A stretch of 16,057 nucleotides of DNA from Rickettsiales bacterium (GCA_947485035.1 CANKQN010000008.1:1-16057); one strand, 5' to 3'. Positions 7,283-14,277 are shown, counted from the first letter of the stretch. Numbers and translations: made by a program. Notes: a model not told the origin generated them from the sequence alone.

Positions 7283-7714
7283 ATGATTTACCACGATTTT
7301 CCACAAATTCCGTTGCAAAATTTTTTATGCTTTGATATTGGCACAAAAAAAACAGGCGTTGCAAATAACTTTGCAAATAACAACATTGCATTTCCAATTG
7401 AAACAATTCCAACGCAGGATATCCTTGAAAAAATTGTATTTTTAAACAAAAATCACAGCTTTGCCGTGGTTGTTGGTCTGCCAATGGCGTATAATGATGG
7501 TGAATCCTTCTTTTTCATAACAAATTTTGTCAACTTTCTGCAAAAATATTTGCCAAAAATTGATTTCATATTCTGGGACGAAACTGGTTCAAGCGATGTC
7601 GTGAGGAAGTCTCATAAATTTGGGCGAAAGGGTTATAGTAAAAAATTTCACGAAAGTTACGATATGAAGTCTGCATCCGTTATTTTGAGTGATTTTATTG
7701 TATCGTGTTTTTGA
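7283..7714 (+). CDS. ruvX: RuvX/YqgF family putative Holliday junction resolvase / pre-16S rRNA nuclease
   Basis: RuvX (YqgF) is an RNase H-fold nuclease implicated in trimming the 5' end of 16S rRNA and proposed as a Holliday junction resolvase. The 143-residue product fits the family. Key features are FDIGTKKTGVA (Asp18 as first acidic residue), VVVGLPMAYNDG (62-73), WDE (98-100, second acidic residue) and the end segment YDMKSASVILSDF with Asp127, matching the family's D-x-x-AA-x-ILQ-x-[FY]. The usual Arg after DE is Thr here (DETGSS), a small departure from DER-[LM]-[ST]; the acidic residues are kept. The ATG immediately follows the trpS TAA with no gap, and translation should be coupled. 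A 14-base direct repeat covers its stop codon. Confidence 0.9.
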   Translation: MIYHDFPQIPLQNFLCFDIGTKKTGVANNFANNNIAFPIETIPTQDILEKIVFLNKNHSFAVVVGLPMAYNDGESFFFITNFVNFLQKYLPKIDFIFWDETGSSDVVRKSHKFGRKGYSKKFHESYDMKSASVILSDFIVSCF

Positions 7715-7722
7715 GTGATTTT
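7683..7722 (+). repeat. 14-bp direct repeat over the ruvX end
   Basis: TTTTGAGTGATTTT occurs at 7683-7696 and again at 7709-7722, with starts 26 bases apart. The second copy contains the ruvX TGA stop and lies just upstream of the pssA -35 element. Because 26 is not a multiple of 3, the copies are read in different frames, so it is not a protein repeat. It may be the relic of a small tandem duplication or a pair of binding sites. Confidence 0.5.
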
Positions 7723-7723
7723 C

Positions 7724-7751
7724 TTGACAAACAAAAAGTTGAAATTACATT
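7724..7751 (+). promoter_or_regulatory. Promoter for pssA-hemW
   Basis: A perfect -35 TTGACA (7724-7729) is followed by a 16-base spacer and TACATT (7746-7751, 4/6). The predicted start near 7758 leaves a leader of about 15 bases before the pssA ATG at 7773. It sits in the only gap between ruvX and pssA, as expected for a fresh transcription start. Confidence 0.55.
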
Positions 7752-7772
7752 GTAAAAAAGTAACGCATTATA

Positions 7773-8555
7773 ATGAAAAAACGATACAGGTCTAGCAATC
7801 TTCCACTTGTCAAACTTTTTCCAAGCGTGATAACACTTGCAACCATATTTTTTGGAACTCTTGCGGTTTATCATTCAATGATGATGCACTGGGAAAAGGC
7901 GTGCTTTTTTATCATTATGGCAGCGATTTTTGATGTTCTTGACGGTCGTTTCGCGCGAATTTTGAATGCTCAAAGTGATTTTGGTGCAAATCTGGATTCC
8001 CTATGCGATTTTGCAAACTACACAATTTTTCCTTCAATTATAATATACAACTGGTCGCTTTGGAATCACGGACTTGCTGGGTGGTCGGCAGTTATGATAT
8101 CATCGCTCTGCGGGGCAATTCGTCTGGCACGCTTCAATGTAAGCGATTCCGCCGTATCTCACCCAATAAAAAAGATGTTTTTTATTGGAATACCATCGCC
8201 CGCAGCTGGAATTTTAATTTTGCTGCCGCTGCTAATTTCGCTCAGTTTTGATATTGCAAAAATACAATATCCCCCGTTTTATGTCTATGAAATATACATT
8301 GCAATAATTTCAATTTTAATGATTACAACCATTCCCACACTTTCGCTGAAATACTTGAAAATTCCACGCAAATATACTCCAATCGTTCTTGTAATTGTTG
8401 GCTTTATTCTAATCTCATTCGTAATATTCAAACTTCAGGCCGTTGTTTTGTATGCAGTTTGTTATTTGCTACTGATGCCAATTGTTTTATGGAAATATTC
8501 TTCAATGATGGCAAATCACCGTAAAAATCACAAAGATTCTACCGATGAGGAATAA
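7773..8555 (+). CDS. pssA: CDP-diacylglycerol--serine O-phosphatidyltransferase
   Basis: PssA joins CDP-diacylglycerol and L-serine to form phosphatidylserine, the precursor of phosphatidylethanolamine, in the inner membrane. The full CDP-alcohol phosphatidyltransferase signature D-G-x2-A-R-x8-G-x3-D-x3-D is present with Asp57, Gly58, Ala61, Arg62, Gly71, Asp75 and Asp79. The N-terminal KLFPSVITLATIFFGTLAV and the IRLARFNVS segment (near 112-120) match the bacterial serine type (PssA type II) rather than PgsA. About six to eight hydrophobic helices fill the 260 residues, ending in a polar, charged tail. The last codons overlap the hemW start by 11 bases, so the two are cotranscribed; the decarboxylase gene psd, often a neighbour, is not here. 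Confidence 0.95.
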   Translation: MKKRYRSSNLPLVKLFPSVITLATIFFGTLAVYHSMMMHWEKACFFIIMAAIFDVLDGRFARILNAQSDFGANLDSLCDFANYTIFPSIIIYNWSLWNHGLAGWSAVMISSLCGAIRLARFNVSDSAVSHPIKKMFFIGIPSPAAGILILLPLLISLSFDIAKIQYPPFYVYEIYIAIISILMITTIPTLSLKYLKIPRKYTPIVLVIVGFILISFVIFKLQAVVLYAVCYLLLMPIVLWKYSSMMANHRKNHKDSTDEE

Positions 8556-9699
8556 AATCGGCGTTTATATTCACTTTCCATACTGTGAAAAAAAATGCCC
8601 ATATTGCGATTTCAACAGCCATGTAACGAAAAAAATTGAACACGAACGCTTCCTTGAAGCTTATAAAAAAGATTTTGACCATCATTTTGCTCAACTTTCA
8701 CAAAAGCCAGAACTTGAAAGCATATTTTTTGGCGGAGGAACGCCATCACTTATGGAGTCGTTCGTTGTTGAAGGAATTATTGACTACATCAAAAACAGGT
8801 TTCGTGAAAATGGAAATGTGATTTCTCCACAGTTTGAGGTTACTCTTGAAGCAAATCCTTCATCGTTTGAGGTTGAAAAATTTCGTGATTTTAAAGTGGC
8901 AGGTGTTAATAGAATTTCTATTGGCGTACAATCTTTTATTTCAGAGGATTTGCAAAAACTTGGAAGAGTTCATAATAAAACGCAAGCAATTGATGCAATT
9001 TTGCACGCAAGCAAAATTTTTGACCGCGTTTCGTTTGACCTAATTTACGCAAGAGAGGGGCAATTGATTCAAAATTGGCGTGATGAACTCAACTTTGCCT
9101 TGCACAAATTCAATCCAAGCCATATTTCACTTTACAGCCTGACCATTGAAAAAGGAACGGAATTTTTTAAAATGCAAAGCGATGGAAAGCTTTCAATTCC
9201 GAAAAATCAGGAGGAATTCTACGATACAACAAACGAAATTTGTGCTGAATTTGGGTTGAATCGCTACGAAATTTCAAATTATGCGAAGGAAAATTACGAA
9301 TGCAAACACAATATTCTTTACTGGCAAATGGGGGAGTATATTGGCATTGGTGCAGGTTCCCATGGCAGGATTAATACCACAAACGGCAGAATTGCAACGA
9401 TGAACTTTAATGCTCCGGAAAAATATCTGCTTTCGATTGAAAAAAATGGAAATGCGTTGCAAATTAATGAAGTTATTGATGCAAAAACAATAGCGACGGA
9501 ACAAATCACAACAGGACTTCGCACAATATACGGCTTTGAAACTTATAATATTGAGCAATTTTTGACTATGGAAAAGGTAAAAATTCTTGAACAAGAGGGA
9601 TTGATAACTCACACAAATGACCGAATTATCCCAACAAACAAAGGTCTTTCATTGTGCGATGGCATTGCAAAATTTATCTTCAGAAATCAACCCTTATAA
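8545..9699 (+). CDS. hemW: Radical SAM heme chaperone HemW
   Basis: HemW is a radical SAM protein related to coproporphyrinogen III dehydrogenase HemN but thought to act as a heme chaperone for respiratory enzymes. The N-terminus GVYIHFPYCEKKCPYCDFNSH has the iron-sulfur motif C-x3-C-x2-C (Cys14, Cys18, Cys21), and CDFNS is typical of HemW rather than true HemN. The SAM-binding GGGTPS is at about 63-68, followed by EANPSS, GVNRISIGVQSF and the LGRVHN segment. The length of 384 residues fits HemW. The ATG lies inside the end of pssA. The 3' end overlaps the convergent exporter gene by 13 bases (9687-9699), so the two mRNAs are complementary at their ends and no separate terminator fits between them. 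Confidence 0.93.
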   Translation: MRNKIGVYIHFPYCEKKCPYCDFNSHVTKKIEHERFLEAYKKDFDHHFAQLSQKPELESIFFGGGTPSLMESFVVEGIIDYIKNRFRENGNVISPQFEVTLEANPSSFEVEKFRDFKVAGVNRISIGVQSFISEDLQKLGRVHNKTQAIDAILHASKIFDRVSFDLIYAREGQLIQNWRDELNFALHKFNPSHISLYSLTIEKGTEFFKMQSDGKLSIPKNQEEFYDTTNEICAEFGLNRYEISNYAKENYECKHNILYWQMGEYIGIGAGSHGRINTTNGRIATMNFNAPEKYLLSIEKNGNALQINEVIDAKTIATEQITTGLRTIYGFETYNIEQFLTMEKVKILEQEGLITHTNDRIIPTNKGLSLCDGIAKFIFRNQPL

Positions 9700-10775
9700 A
9701 AAAACAAAACGGTATATCCAACAATTAGTGCAGGGAAAATTCCGTAAAATGTGGCAAGAAGTGCTTTTTTTGGTTGCATTGCAATTGCCGGCATAAGGGA
9801 ATCGCCGTCGTTTGAGATTGTGTTTGCAACCTGTGCTGCAAAGGGAATTAAGCCGTTGACATAAAATGTTGTCAATATAATTTGTGGACCACAACCCGGA
9901 ATGAAGCCAATAACAGTTGCTGCAATCGGAACATAGTAAATGTTTGAGCTTATAAAGCTTGCGACATCAAACTGCATAATTGCAAACATTGCTTTATATC
10001 CAATCATGCCGATAAAAATCCACGCAATAATAAACGAAGTTTCAATAATAACCTTGTTGACTGTTCCATGTGTGCATGTTTTACATTCGGTTTCGCTACA
10101 CGAATGGTGAGGATTTTTCCAAACCCAAAGAAGAAGCGTTAATGCAATGCCAATATATGCGAACGGTTTTTGAACGGACTGCGATACAACTTCAGGAAAA
10201 AAGTGAAACACGCCATTTATTGCGAATAAAATTACCCAAATTGCCGTTATAAACATTGGAAGATTGCTTTTTTTTGCGGGAATTGCGGCAAGTCCTTCCC
10301 TTGGTTTTGCAAATTTTTCTTTTGTGAAGAAATCGACCAAATACCCCGTGATTATTGCTGTTGTTGTGCAAATAATGAATAAAATGAATGCCATAAATGG
10401 CTTTTTTTGAATAAGAATAATTGCGGCATCGCCGGAACCTGCTATTAACGTTGCAACCATTGAACCAAATGTTACATAGCCTTTTGAATAGTTTGTTACA
10501 ACAATAATTGCACCACCACAACCGGGTAGGGCTCCTAAAAGGGAGGATATTGGTACTTGAAGTTTTTGGTGACTTTTAAGGAATCGCACAAGTGAATTTT
10601 GTGTGTAGTGTTCGAAAAAGTACATTATGAAAAGTGTGATTGTGACGAAAACCCCAACTGCGATGTAGCTGTCGTAAATTGATTCATACACAAGTTCTTG
10701 CTGATTGCGTAGCAGAAGTGCGAATGTGAGAATTATGAGGATTTTTATTCCGTAGTCTTTGAAAAGTTTTAACAT
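9687..10775 (-). CDS. Heavy-metal (probably manganese) exporter, 10-TM ArsP_2/DUF2899 type
   Basis: This 362-residue inner-membrane protein matches the family annotated as putative manganese transporter or arsenic efflux protein (PF11449 type). The two halves repeat the same core. The first has SLLGALPGCGGAIIV (79-92) with AGSGDAAIIL (112-121), and the second has VIGFIPGCGPQIIL (288-301) with NDGDSLMPAIAMQPKK (322-337). This fits a duplicated, probably inverted, transport fold. About nine or ten hydrophobic segments are visible. The loop between the halves has a metal-binding look, with His223, His224, Cys226, Cys231, Cys234 and His236 within 14 residues. It is transcribed alone, with a strong palindrome over its promoter, which suggests control by a metal-sensing repressor. 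The exact metal cannot be told from sequence. Confidence 0.75.
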   Translation of the reverse strand: MLKLFKDYGIKILIILTFALLLRNQQELVYESIYDSYIAVGVFVTITLFIMYFFEHYTQNSLVRFLKSHQKLQVPISSLLGALPGCGGAIIVVTNYSKGYVTFGSMVATLIAGSGDAAIILIQKKPFMAFILFIICTTTAIITGYLVDFFTKEKFAKPREGLAAIPAKKSNLPMFITAIWVILFAINGVFHFFPEVVSQSVQKPFAYIGIALTLLLWVWKNPHHSCSETECKTCTHGTVNKVIIETSFIIAWIFIGMIGYKAMFAIMQFDVASFISSNIYYVPIAATVIGFIPGCGPQIILTTFYVNGLIPFAAQVANTISNDGDSLMPAIAMQPKKALLATFYGIFPALIVGYTVLFFYKG

Positions 10776-10784
10776 ACTTCGTTC

Positions 10785-10812
10785 AAGTGATATATAATAT
10801 CATATATCACTT
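10785..10812. promoter_or_regulatory. 28-bp palindromic operator of the metal exporter
   Basis: AAGTGATATAT (10785-10795) and ATATATCACTT (10802-10812) form a perfect 11-bp inverted repeat around a 6-base centre. A further direct half-site AAGTGATA lies at 10824-10831. The palindrome covers the -10 region of the exporter promoter, 9 bases or more before its ATG, which is the usual place for a repressor site. Fur/Mur/MntR-type regulators bind AT-rich palindromes of this size, but the sequence matches no consensus I can name with certainty. It also lies between the divergent exporter and capsid genes. Confidence 0.6.
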
Positions 10813-10825
10813 ATTGAATTGTCAA
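10796..10825 (-). promoter_or_regulatory. Promoter of the metal exporter
   Basis: On the minus strand a perfect -35 TTGACA (10825-10820) is followed by AT-rich -10 candidates: GATATT with an 18-base spacer (10801-10796), or TATTAT with a 20-base spacer. Both lie inside the palindrome, so binding there would block RNA polymerase. The exporter ATG at 10775 follows after a short leader. Confidence 0.5.
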
Positions 10826-10860
10826 GTGATAGGAGAAATTTTTTTTAACAAACTGCTTCC

Positions 10861-10908
10861 ATGAAAAATAACAGCCACACTGAACACGATTCTAACTTAT
10901 ACAAATAG
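10861..10908 (+). other. 15-codon upstream ORF before the capsid gene
   Basis: ATG at 10861 opens a 15-codon frame ending with TAG at 10906-10908, one base before the capsid ATG at 10910. The peptide is polar and has no known match that I can recognise. An AGGAGA sits about 25 bases upstream, too far for a normal ribosome binding site. It could be a leader that couples translation to the capsid gene, which has no Shine-Dalgarno of its own, or chance. A TATACA at 10898-10903 could alternatively give a near-leaderless capsid mRNA. Confidence 0.25.
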
Positions 10909-10909
10909 T

Positions 10910-12025
10910 ATGAACAATGTAAACAATATCGGTGAACTTAACACAACTTTAAGTGAAATTAGACAAGTTAACGATCAACTGCAGCAACAACAAGCACAAA
11001 AAGGTGCGGTTGACCCTTTGACTCAAGCAAAATTTCAAAAACTTGAACAAAGACTTGCCGTTCTTGAAGGAAGGGGTGGGGCAACTTCTTCAAATGGAAA
11101 TGAAGTTTCGTTTGGTATTGACGCAAACGCACAGTATCGCAATGCTTTCATGCAATATGTTTTGAAGGGCGAAACGGCGGCAATGAATCAACTTCCGCAA
11201 AAACCTCAACTAAACGATGCTGGCTTTGCTGTTGCACAATCAATGGAGAGTATGATTTCAGAGCAAGTTAATGCACTTTCAACAATTCGTAAAATTGCAA
11301 GTGTAACACAAGTTTCGTCAGATTCCCTCGACCTTGCAATTGAAAACAACGGCAGTAAGGCTTCATGGGGTGAACCAACTTCAACAACTTCTGTTTTGAA
11401 AAAGTACATTAAGGCTTATGATGTTATTGCTCAACCAAAAGTAACTGGTAAGCTTTTAGAAGATTCTGAAATTGATGTTGAAGGGTATATTGCACGCAAA
11501 ATTGCGGAATCTTTTGCAATGGCGGAAGATGAAGCTTTTATAACCGGTGATGGCAGTTCGAAGCCAAGGGGCATGTTGACTCTTGTAAATGGCAATGATG
11601 CAGGTTCAATTCAGCAAATTTCAGGTGCAATTTCATTTGAAAAACTTATGGAATTGACGGCGTCTCTTGATACATTCTATTCAGCGGAAACTTCTTATTT
11701 GATGAATAAATCTGTTGAATCACAAGTGCGTTTTTTGAAAGATACAAACGACCATTATATTTGGAGGCCATCGCAAAAACAAGGTGACCAAAACACAATC
11801 TTGGGCGTTCCTGTTTTCACAACTAATTATATGCCAAACCAAACAGGCAAAGCTTCAATTTTATTTGGAAACTTTAAACAAGGTTACCAAATTGTTGAAA
11901 GAGTAGGGGTGAACCTTCTTCGCGATCCCTTCACAGAAAAGCCTTTTGTGAAGTTTTACACTCTTCGCAGAGTTGGTGGCGATGTTATTGATGGTCGTGC
12001 TTTAAAAGCTTTAATTCAAGCTTAA
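10910..12025 (+). CDS. HK97-fold major capsid protein, gene-transfer-agent-like, solitary
   Basis: The 371-residue product is a phage HK97-type major capsid protein and is closest in my reading to the capsid (gp5) of alphaproteobacterial gene transfer agents. It begins with a Gln-rich coiled coil (about 5-55), short compared with the cleaved scaffold region of HK97. The capsid domain then runs from about 110: STIRKIASVTQVSSDSLDL, SWGEP, a LLEDSEIDVEGYIARKIAESFAMAEDEAFITGDGSSKPRGML segment with the hallmark FITGDG (210-215), SYLMNKSV...RFLKDTNDHYIW, and the end GVNLLRDPFTEKPFVKFYTLRRVGG (333-357). No portal, terminase, protease, head-tail or tail gene adjoins it; the neighbours are a metal exporter and cysS. 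The frame is intact, and the gene ends at a strong terminator. GTA genes in Rickettsiales are known to be scattered, which fits. No Shine-Dalgarno is visible. Confidence 0.88.
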   Translation: MNNVNNIGELNTTLSEIRQVNDQLQQQQAQKGAVDPLTQAKFQKLEQRLAVLEGRGGATSSNGNEVSFGIDANAQYRNAFMQYVLKGETAAMNQLPQKPQLNDAGFAVAQSMESMISEQVNALSTIRKIASVTQVSSDSLDLAIENNGSKASWGEPTSTTSVLKKYIKAYDVIAQPKVTGKLLEDSEIDVEGYIARKIAESFAMAEDEAFITGDGSSKPRGMLTLVNGNDAGSIQQISGAISFEKLMELTASLDTFYSAETSYLMNKSVESQVRFLKDTNDHYIWRPSQKQGDQNTILGVPVFTTNYMPNQTGKASILFGNFKQGYQIVERVGVNLLRDPFTEKPFVKFYTLRRVGGDVIDGRALKALIQA

Positions 12026-12035
12026 TTTTGTTAGT

Positions 12036-12069
12036 TTTTGTGGTATAATTTAAAATTTATACCACAAAA
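12036..12069. terminator. Bidirectional terminator between the capsid gene and cysS
   Basis: TTTTGTGGTATAA (12036-12048) and TTATACCACAAAA (12057-12069) form a perfect 13-bp stem with an 8-base A/T loop. The arms end in T and A runs, so each strand gives a hairpin preceded by A's and followed by U's. It starts 10 bases after the capsid stop and ends 2 bases before the cysS stop, serving both convergent genes. Confidence 0.85.
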
Positions 12070-12071
12070 TT

Positions 12072-13271
12072 TTAAACAAAAATTCCAATTAATGCACCCA
12101 TGTTCCAAAATTGTTGAGCGAGCAACTTCTTATGTTCCAAATCTGTTACCGTGTTTTTGATATCCTTTGGCATGGCGTGCATTATTGCTAGATATTTTGA
12201 AATATTTATATTTGACATAAGGGCTTCTTTGGCATTTTGTGGAATTTCGTCAATTTTCACATTTTGTTTTTTTTCAATTAATGATTCAAAATCCGTCAAT
12301 GATTTTTCAAATTTTGTAATGTTAAGCTTTGCCGTTTCAAGGGAATGGGTGTTGAAATCAAGAGGTTTGCGGTAATGAGTTGCAAGCAAGCAAAGGCGAA
12401 GTGCAAGGGGGTTGCAGTCTTTGAAAGCGTCTCGAACTGTAAGAAAATTCCCTAATGATTTTGACATTTTTTCCCCATTAACCTTCAAAAACCCGTTATG
12501 AACCCAGTATTTTGCAAATTTTGAACCCTTTTTTGCACAAACGGATTGGGCAATCTCATTTTCGTGATGCGGGAATTGTAAGTCAATTCCGCCGCCGTGA
12601 ATATCAAAGTTTTCGCCTAAAAGTGTTGTACTCATTGCCGAACATTCAATGTGCCAGCCGGGTCTTCCAAAGCCAAATTCTGTTTGAAATCCGTATTCAT
12701 TTTCCGGAACAGATTTCCACAAAACGAAATCTTCCGGTGCGTGTTTGTGCTCTTTAACTTCAATTCTTGCTCCGGCGATTAAATCTTCCAGTTTTTTGTT
12801 CGAAAGCTTGCCGTATTCTTGATATTTGCTAACAGAAAACAGCCATTCACCATCAGATTCATACGCAAAACCATTTGTGTGAAGTTCCTTAATTAGTGCG
12901 ACAATTTGTAAAATATATTCCGTTGCTTTTGGTTCATGTGTTGGTTTAAGGCAGTTTAATGCGGCAAGATCTTCGTGAAAAGCTTTGGTAATTCGCTGTG
13001 AAAGCTTTTCGCAAGTCGTGTTTTCAAGGGTTGCACGGGCAATAATTTTGTCGTCGACATCTGTAATGTTTCGAACATAAGTCACTTCATTATACATTGA
13101 ACGGAAAAGGCGAAAGAGGAGGTCATAAAATACATTTGACCTTGCATTGCCAATGTGGGGAATGTCATAAACCGTGGGACCACAAGCATACATTGAAATT
13201 TTCCCTTCATTGAGTGGAATAATTTCTTCTTCTTTGCCTGAAAGTGTGTTGAATAGTGTAATGTTTTGCAT
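12072..13271 (-). CDS. cysS: Cysteine--tRNA ligase with a short C-terminus
   Basis: CysRS charges tRNA-Cys. The class I catalytic domain is complete: MYACGPTVYDIPHIGNARS gives the first zinc ligand Cys30 and the HIGH-type HIGN (39-42), RNITDVDDKII is conserved, the other zinc ligands fit Cys210, His235 and Glu239, and KMSKS is intact at 268-272. At 399 residues it is about 60 shorter than the usual 455-465. It stops just after FWNMGALIGIFV, the position where most CysRS continue with a basic domain ending in a G-x-x-L-x-D-G-x-x-G-T-x-W-x-R type segment that helps contact the anticodon stem. The stop is followed at once by the terminator, so there is no room for a frameshifted remainder. The catalytic site looks functional. 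Confidence 0.95.
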   Translation of the reverse strand: MQNITLFNTLSGKEEEIIPLNEGKISMYACGPTVYDIPHIGNARSNVFYDLLFRLFRSMYNEVTYVRNITDVDDKIIARATLENTTCEKLSQRITKAFHEDLAALNCLKPTHEPKATEYILQIVALIKELHTNGFAYESDGEWLFSVSKYQEYGKLSNKKLEDLIAGARIEVKEHKHAPEDFVLWKSVPENEYGFQTEFGFGRPGWHIECSAMSTTLLGENFDIHGGGIDLQFPHHENEIAQSVCAKKGSKFAKYWVHNGFLKVNGEKMSKSLGNFLTVRDAFKDCNPLALRLCLLATHYRKPLDFNTHSLETAKLNITKFEKSLTDFESLIEKKQNVKIDEIPQNAKEALMSNINISKYLAIMHAMPKDIKNTVTDLEHKKLLAQQFWNMGALIGIFV

Positions 13272-13275
13272 GGTG

Positions 13276-13285
13276 AGTGATATAT
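13276..13285 (-). promoter_or_regulatory. Half-site like the exporter operator in the cysS leader
   Basis: AGTGATATAT at 13276-13285 equals ten bases of each arm of the exporter palindrome, and here too precedes a minus-strand gene. It lies after the predicted cysS -10, in the leader. No matching second arm is present. In AT-rich DNA a shared 10-mer may be chance. Confidence 0.2.
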
Positions 13286-13292
13286 ATTCGCA

Positions 13293-13320
13293 TTAATAAA
13301 AAATGCATGGGAATTGTCAA
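13293..13320 (-). promoter_or_regulatory. Promoter of cysS
   Basis: On the minus strand a perfect -35 TTGACA (13320-13315) is followed by a 16-base spacer and TATTAA (13298-13293), or with a 17-base spacer by ATTAAT; each is 4/6 to consensus. The start would be near 13286, giving a leader of about 15 bases before the ATG at 13271. It lies in the 80-base gap after the secreted-protein gene. Confidence 0.55.
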
Positions 13321-13351
13321 GAAATTAATAGTCAAAATTATATGATCAATG

Positions 13352-14269
13352 TTAAATTGCCATACGCGAAAACCCTTGGTCAATCAAAATTGAGCTACAC
13401 TGTGAGTTCATTTCAAGAATTTTCTGCTTCAAACTTTTTTCAATCAAATGAATGCAAACGCCAAAATATGAGTCACGAACTCGTTCTTCGTGTACGGTTG
13501 GGTGTGGAAATCTTATGCCTGTTTTCACATAGCATATCACCTTGTTAGCACTGTGTTCTGATAGCACGATTCCGGTCGTTTTGTTTGTACATTCTTTGAA
13601 TGCAACGATAGCATTTGAACATTTGGCATAATCTTTGCTTTTAAGGCAGTCAAGTCTGTTGCGTTGACTAAGAAGCTCTTCGTAATATGTTAAATTCTTG
13701 ATAGAAGCATCGGTTTTTGTGTTGCCTTGAAGAATTTGCACAATTTTGACATCAATGGTGGTATATGGTCGTTTTGCAATTGTTTCTTCTGTTAATTTTG
13801 TTCGCATGGCTTGCGTTAAACAGTTGTTGAATTCAAGGGAATCTCGCTGATTAAGTTCGTTAAAGCCCATGTCTTGACATATTTTCTTCATTGCTTTTGT
13901 GGAAATTTCCATTTCTTCGGACATAACACTATAATCACGGGAATATCCTTTTATGCGGTCGGCGGCTTCATCTTGGTCAGCAGGAAGGGCAATTGCGTAT
14001 TGTGGTGAAATTGAATTTCGATATCTTTCGTGAATCAATTCAAGGTTGGATTTCAAAAGCTCACTTTTGTTTTTTTTGCGGTGAACTCTTTCGTCTCTTT
14101 CTTCGATAGCAGATTGTTCGTGAACATATTGTGATTCAATTCCACTCAAAGCATAGCCATTGTCTTCAATAACCTCACCTTTGTAGTTCGTATTGTTCAA
14201 ACTTTCAGAACCCTGAACCTGAAAAATCAACAAAGTGGCAAATGTTATAATTGTGCAAAAAAGCCTCAT
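13352..14269 (-). CDS. Secreted protein with four CX18C cysteine pairs, function unknown
   Basis: I do not recognise this 305-residue protein. It starts with a signal peptide (MRLFCTIITFATLLIFQVQG, cleavage after about residue 20), so it should be periplasmic or exported; there is no lipobox and no later membrane segment. Residues 40-85 are highly charged and helical. The mature chain has eight cysteines at 131, 150, 208, 217, 227, 246, 272 and 291. Four pairs have exactly 18 residues between them: 131-150, 208-227, 227-246 and 272-291; only Cys217 is outside this spacing. An even count in an exported protein suggests disulfides, and the regular spacing suggests a helical repeat fold. No C-x-x-C-H heme site is seen. 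Its ATG is 8 bases after the nuoB stop, so it is likely cotranscribed with nuoB. Confidence 0.8.
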   Translation of the reverse strand: MRLFCTIITFATLLIFQVQGSESLNNTNYKGEVIEDNGYALSGIESQYVHEQSAIEERDERVHRKKNKSELLKSNLELIHERYRNSISPQYAIALPADQDEAADRIKGYSRDYSVMSEEMEISTKAMKKICQDMGFNELNQRDSLEFNNCLTQAMRTKLTEETIAKRPYTTIDVKIVQILQGNTKTDASIKNLTYYEELLSQRNRLDCLKSKDYAKCSNAIVAFKECTNKTTGIVLSEHSANKVICYVKTGIRFPHPTVHEERVRDSYFGVCIHLIEKSLKQKILEMNSQCSSILIDQGFSRMAI

Positions 14270-14277
14270 ATCAATTT

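Noticed and set aside
10776..12071. Prophage or integrated element around the capsid gene
   Set aside because: No integrase, terminase, portal, tail gene, attachment repeats or shift in base composition flank it.
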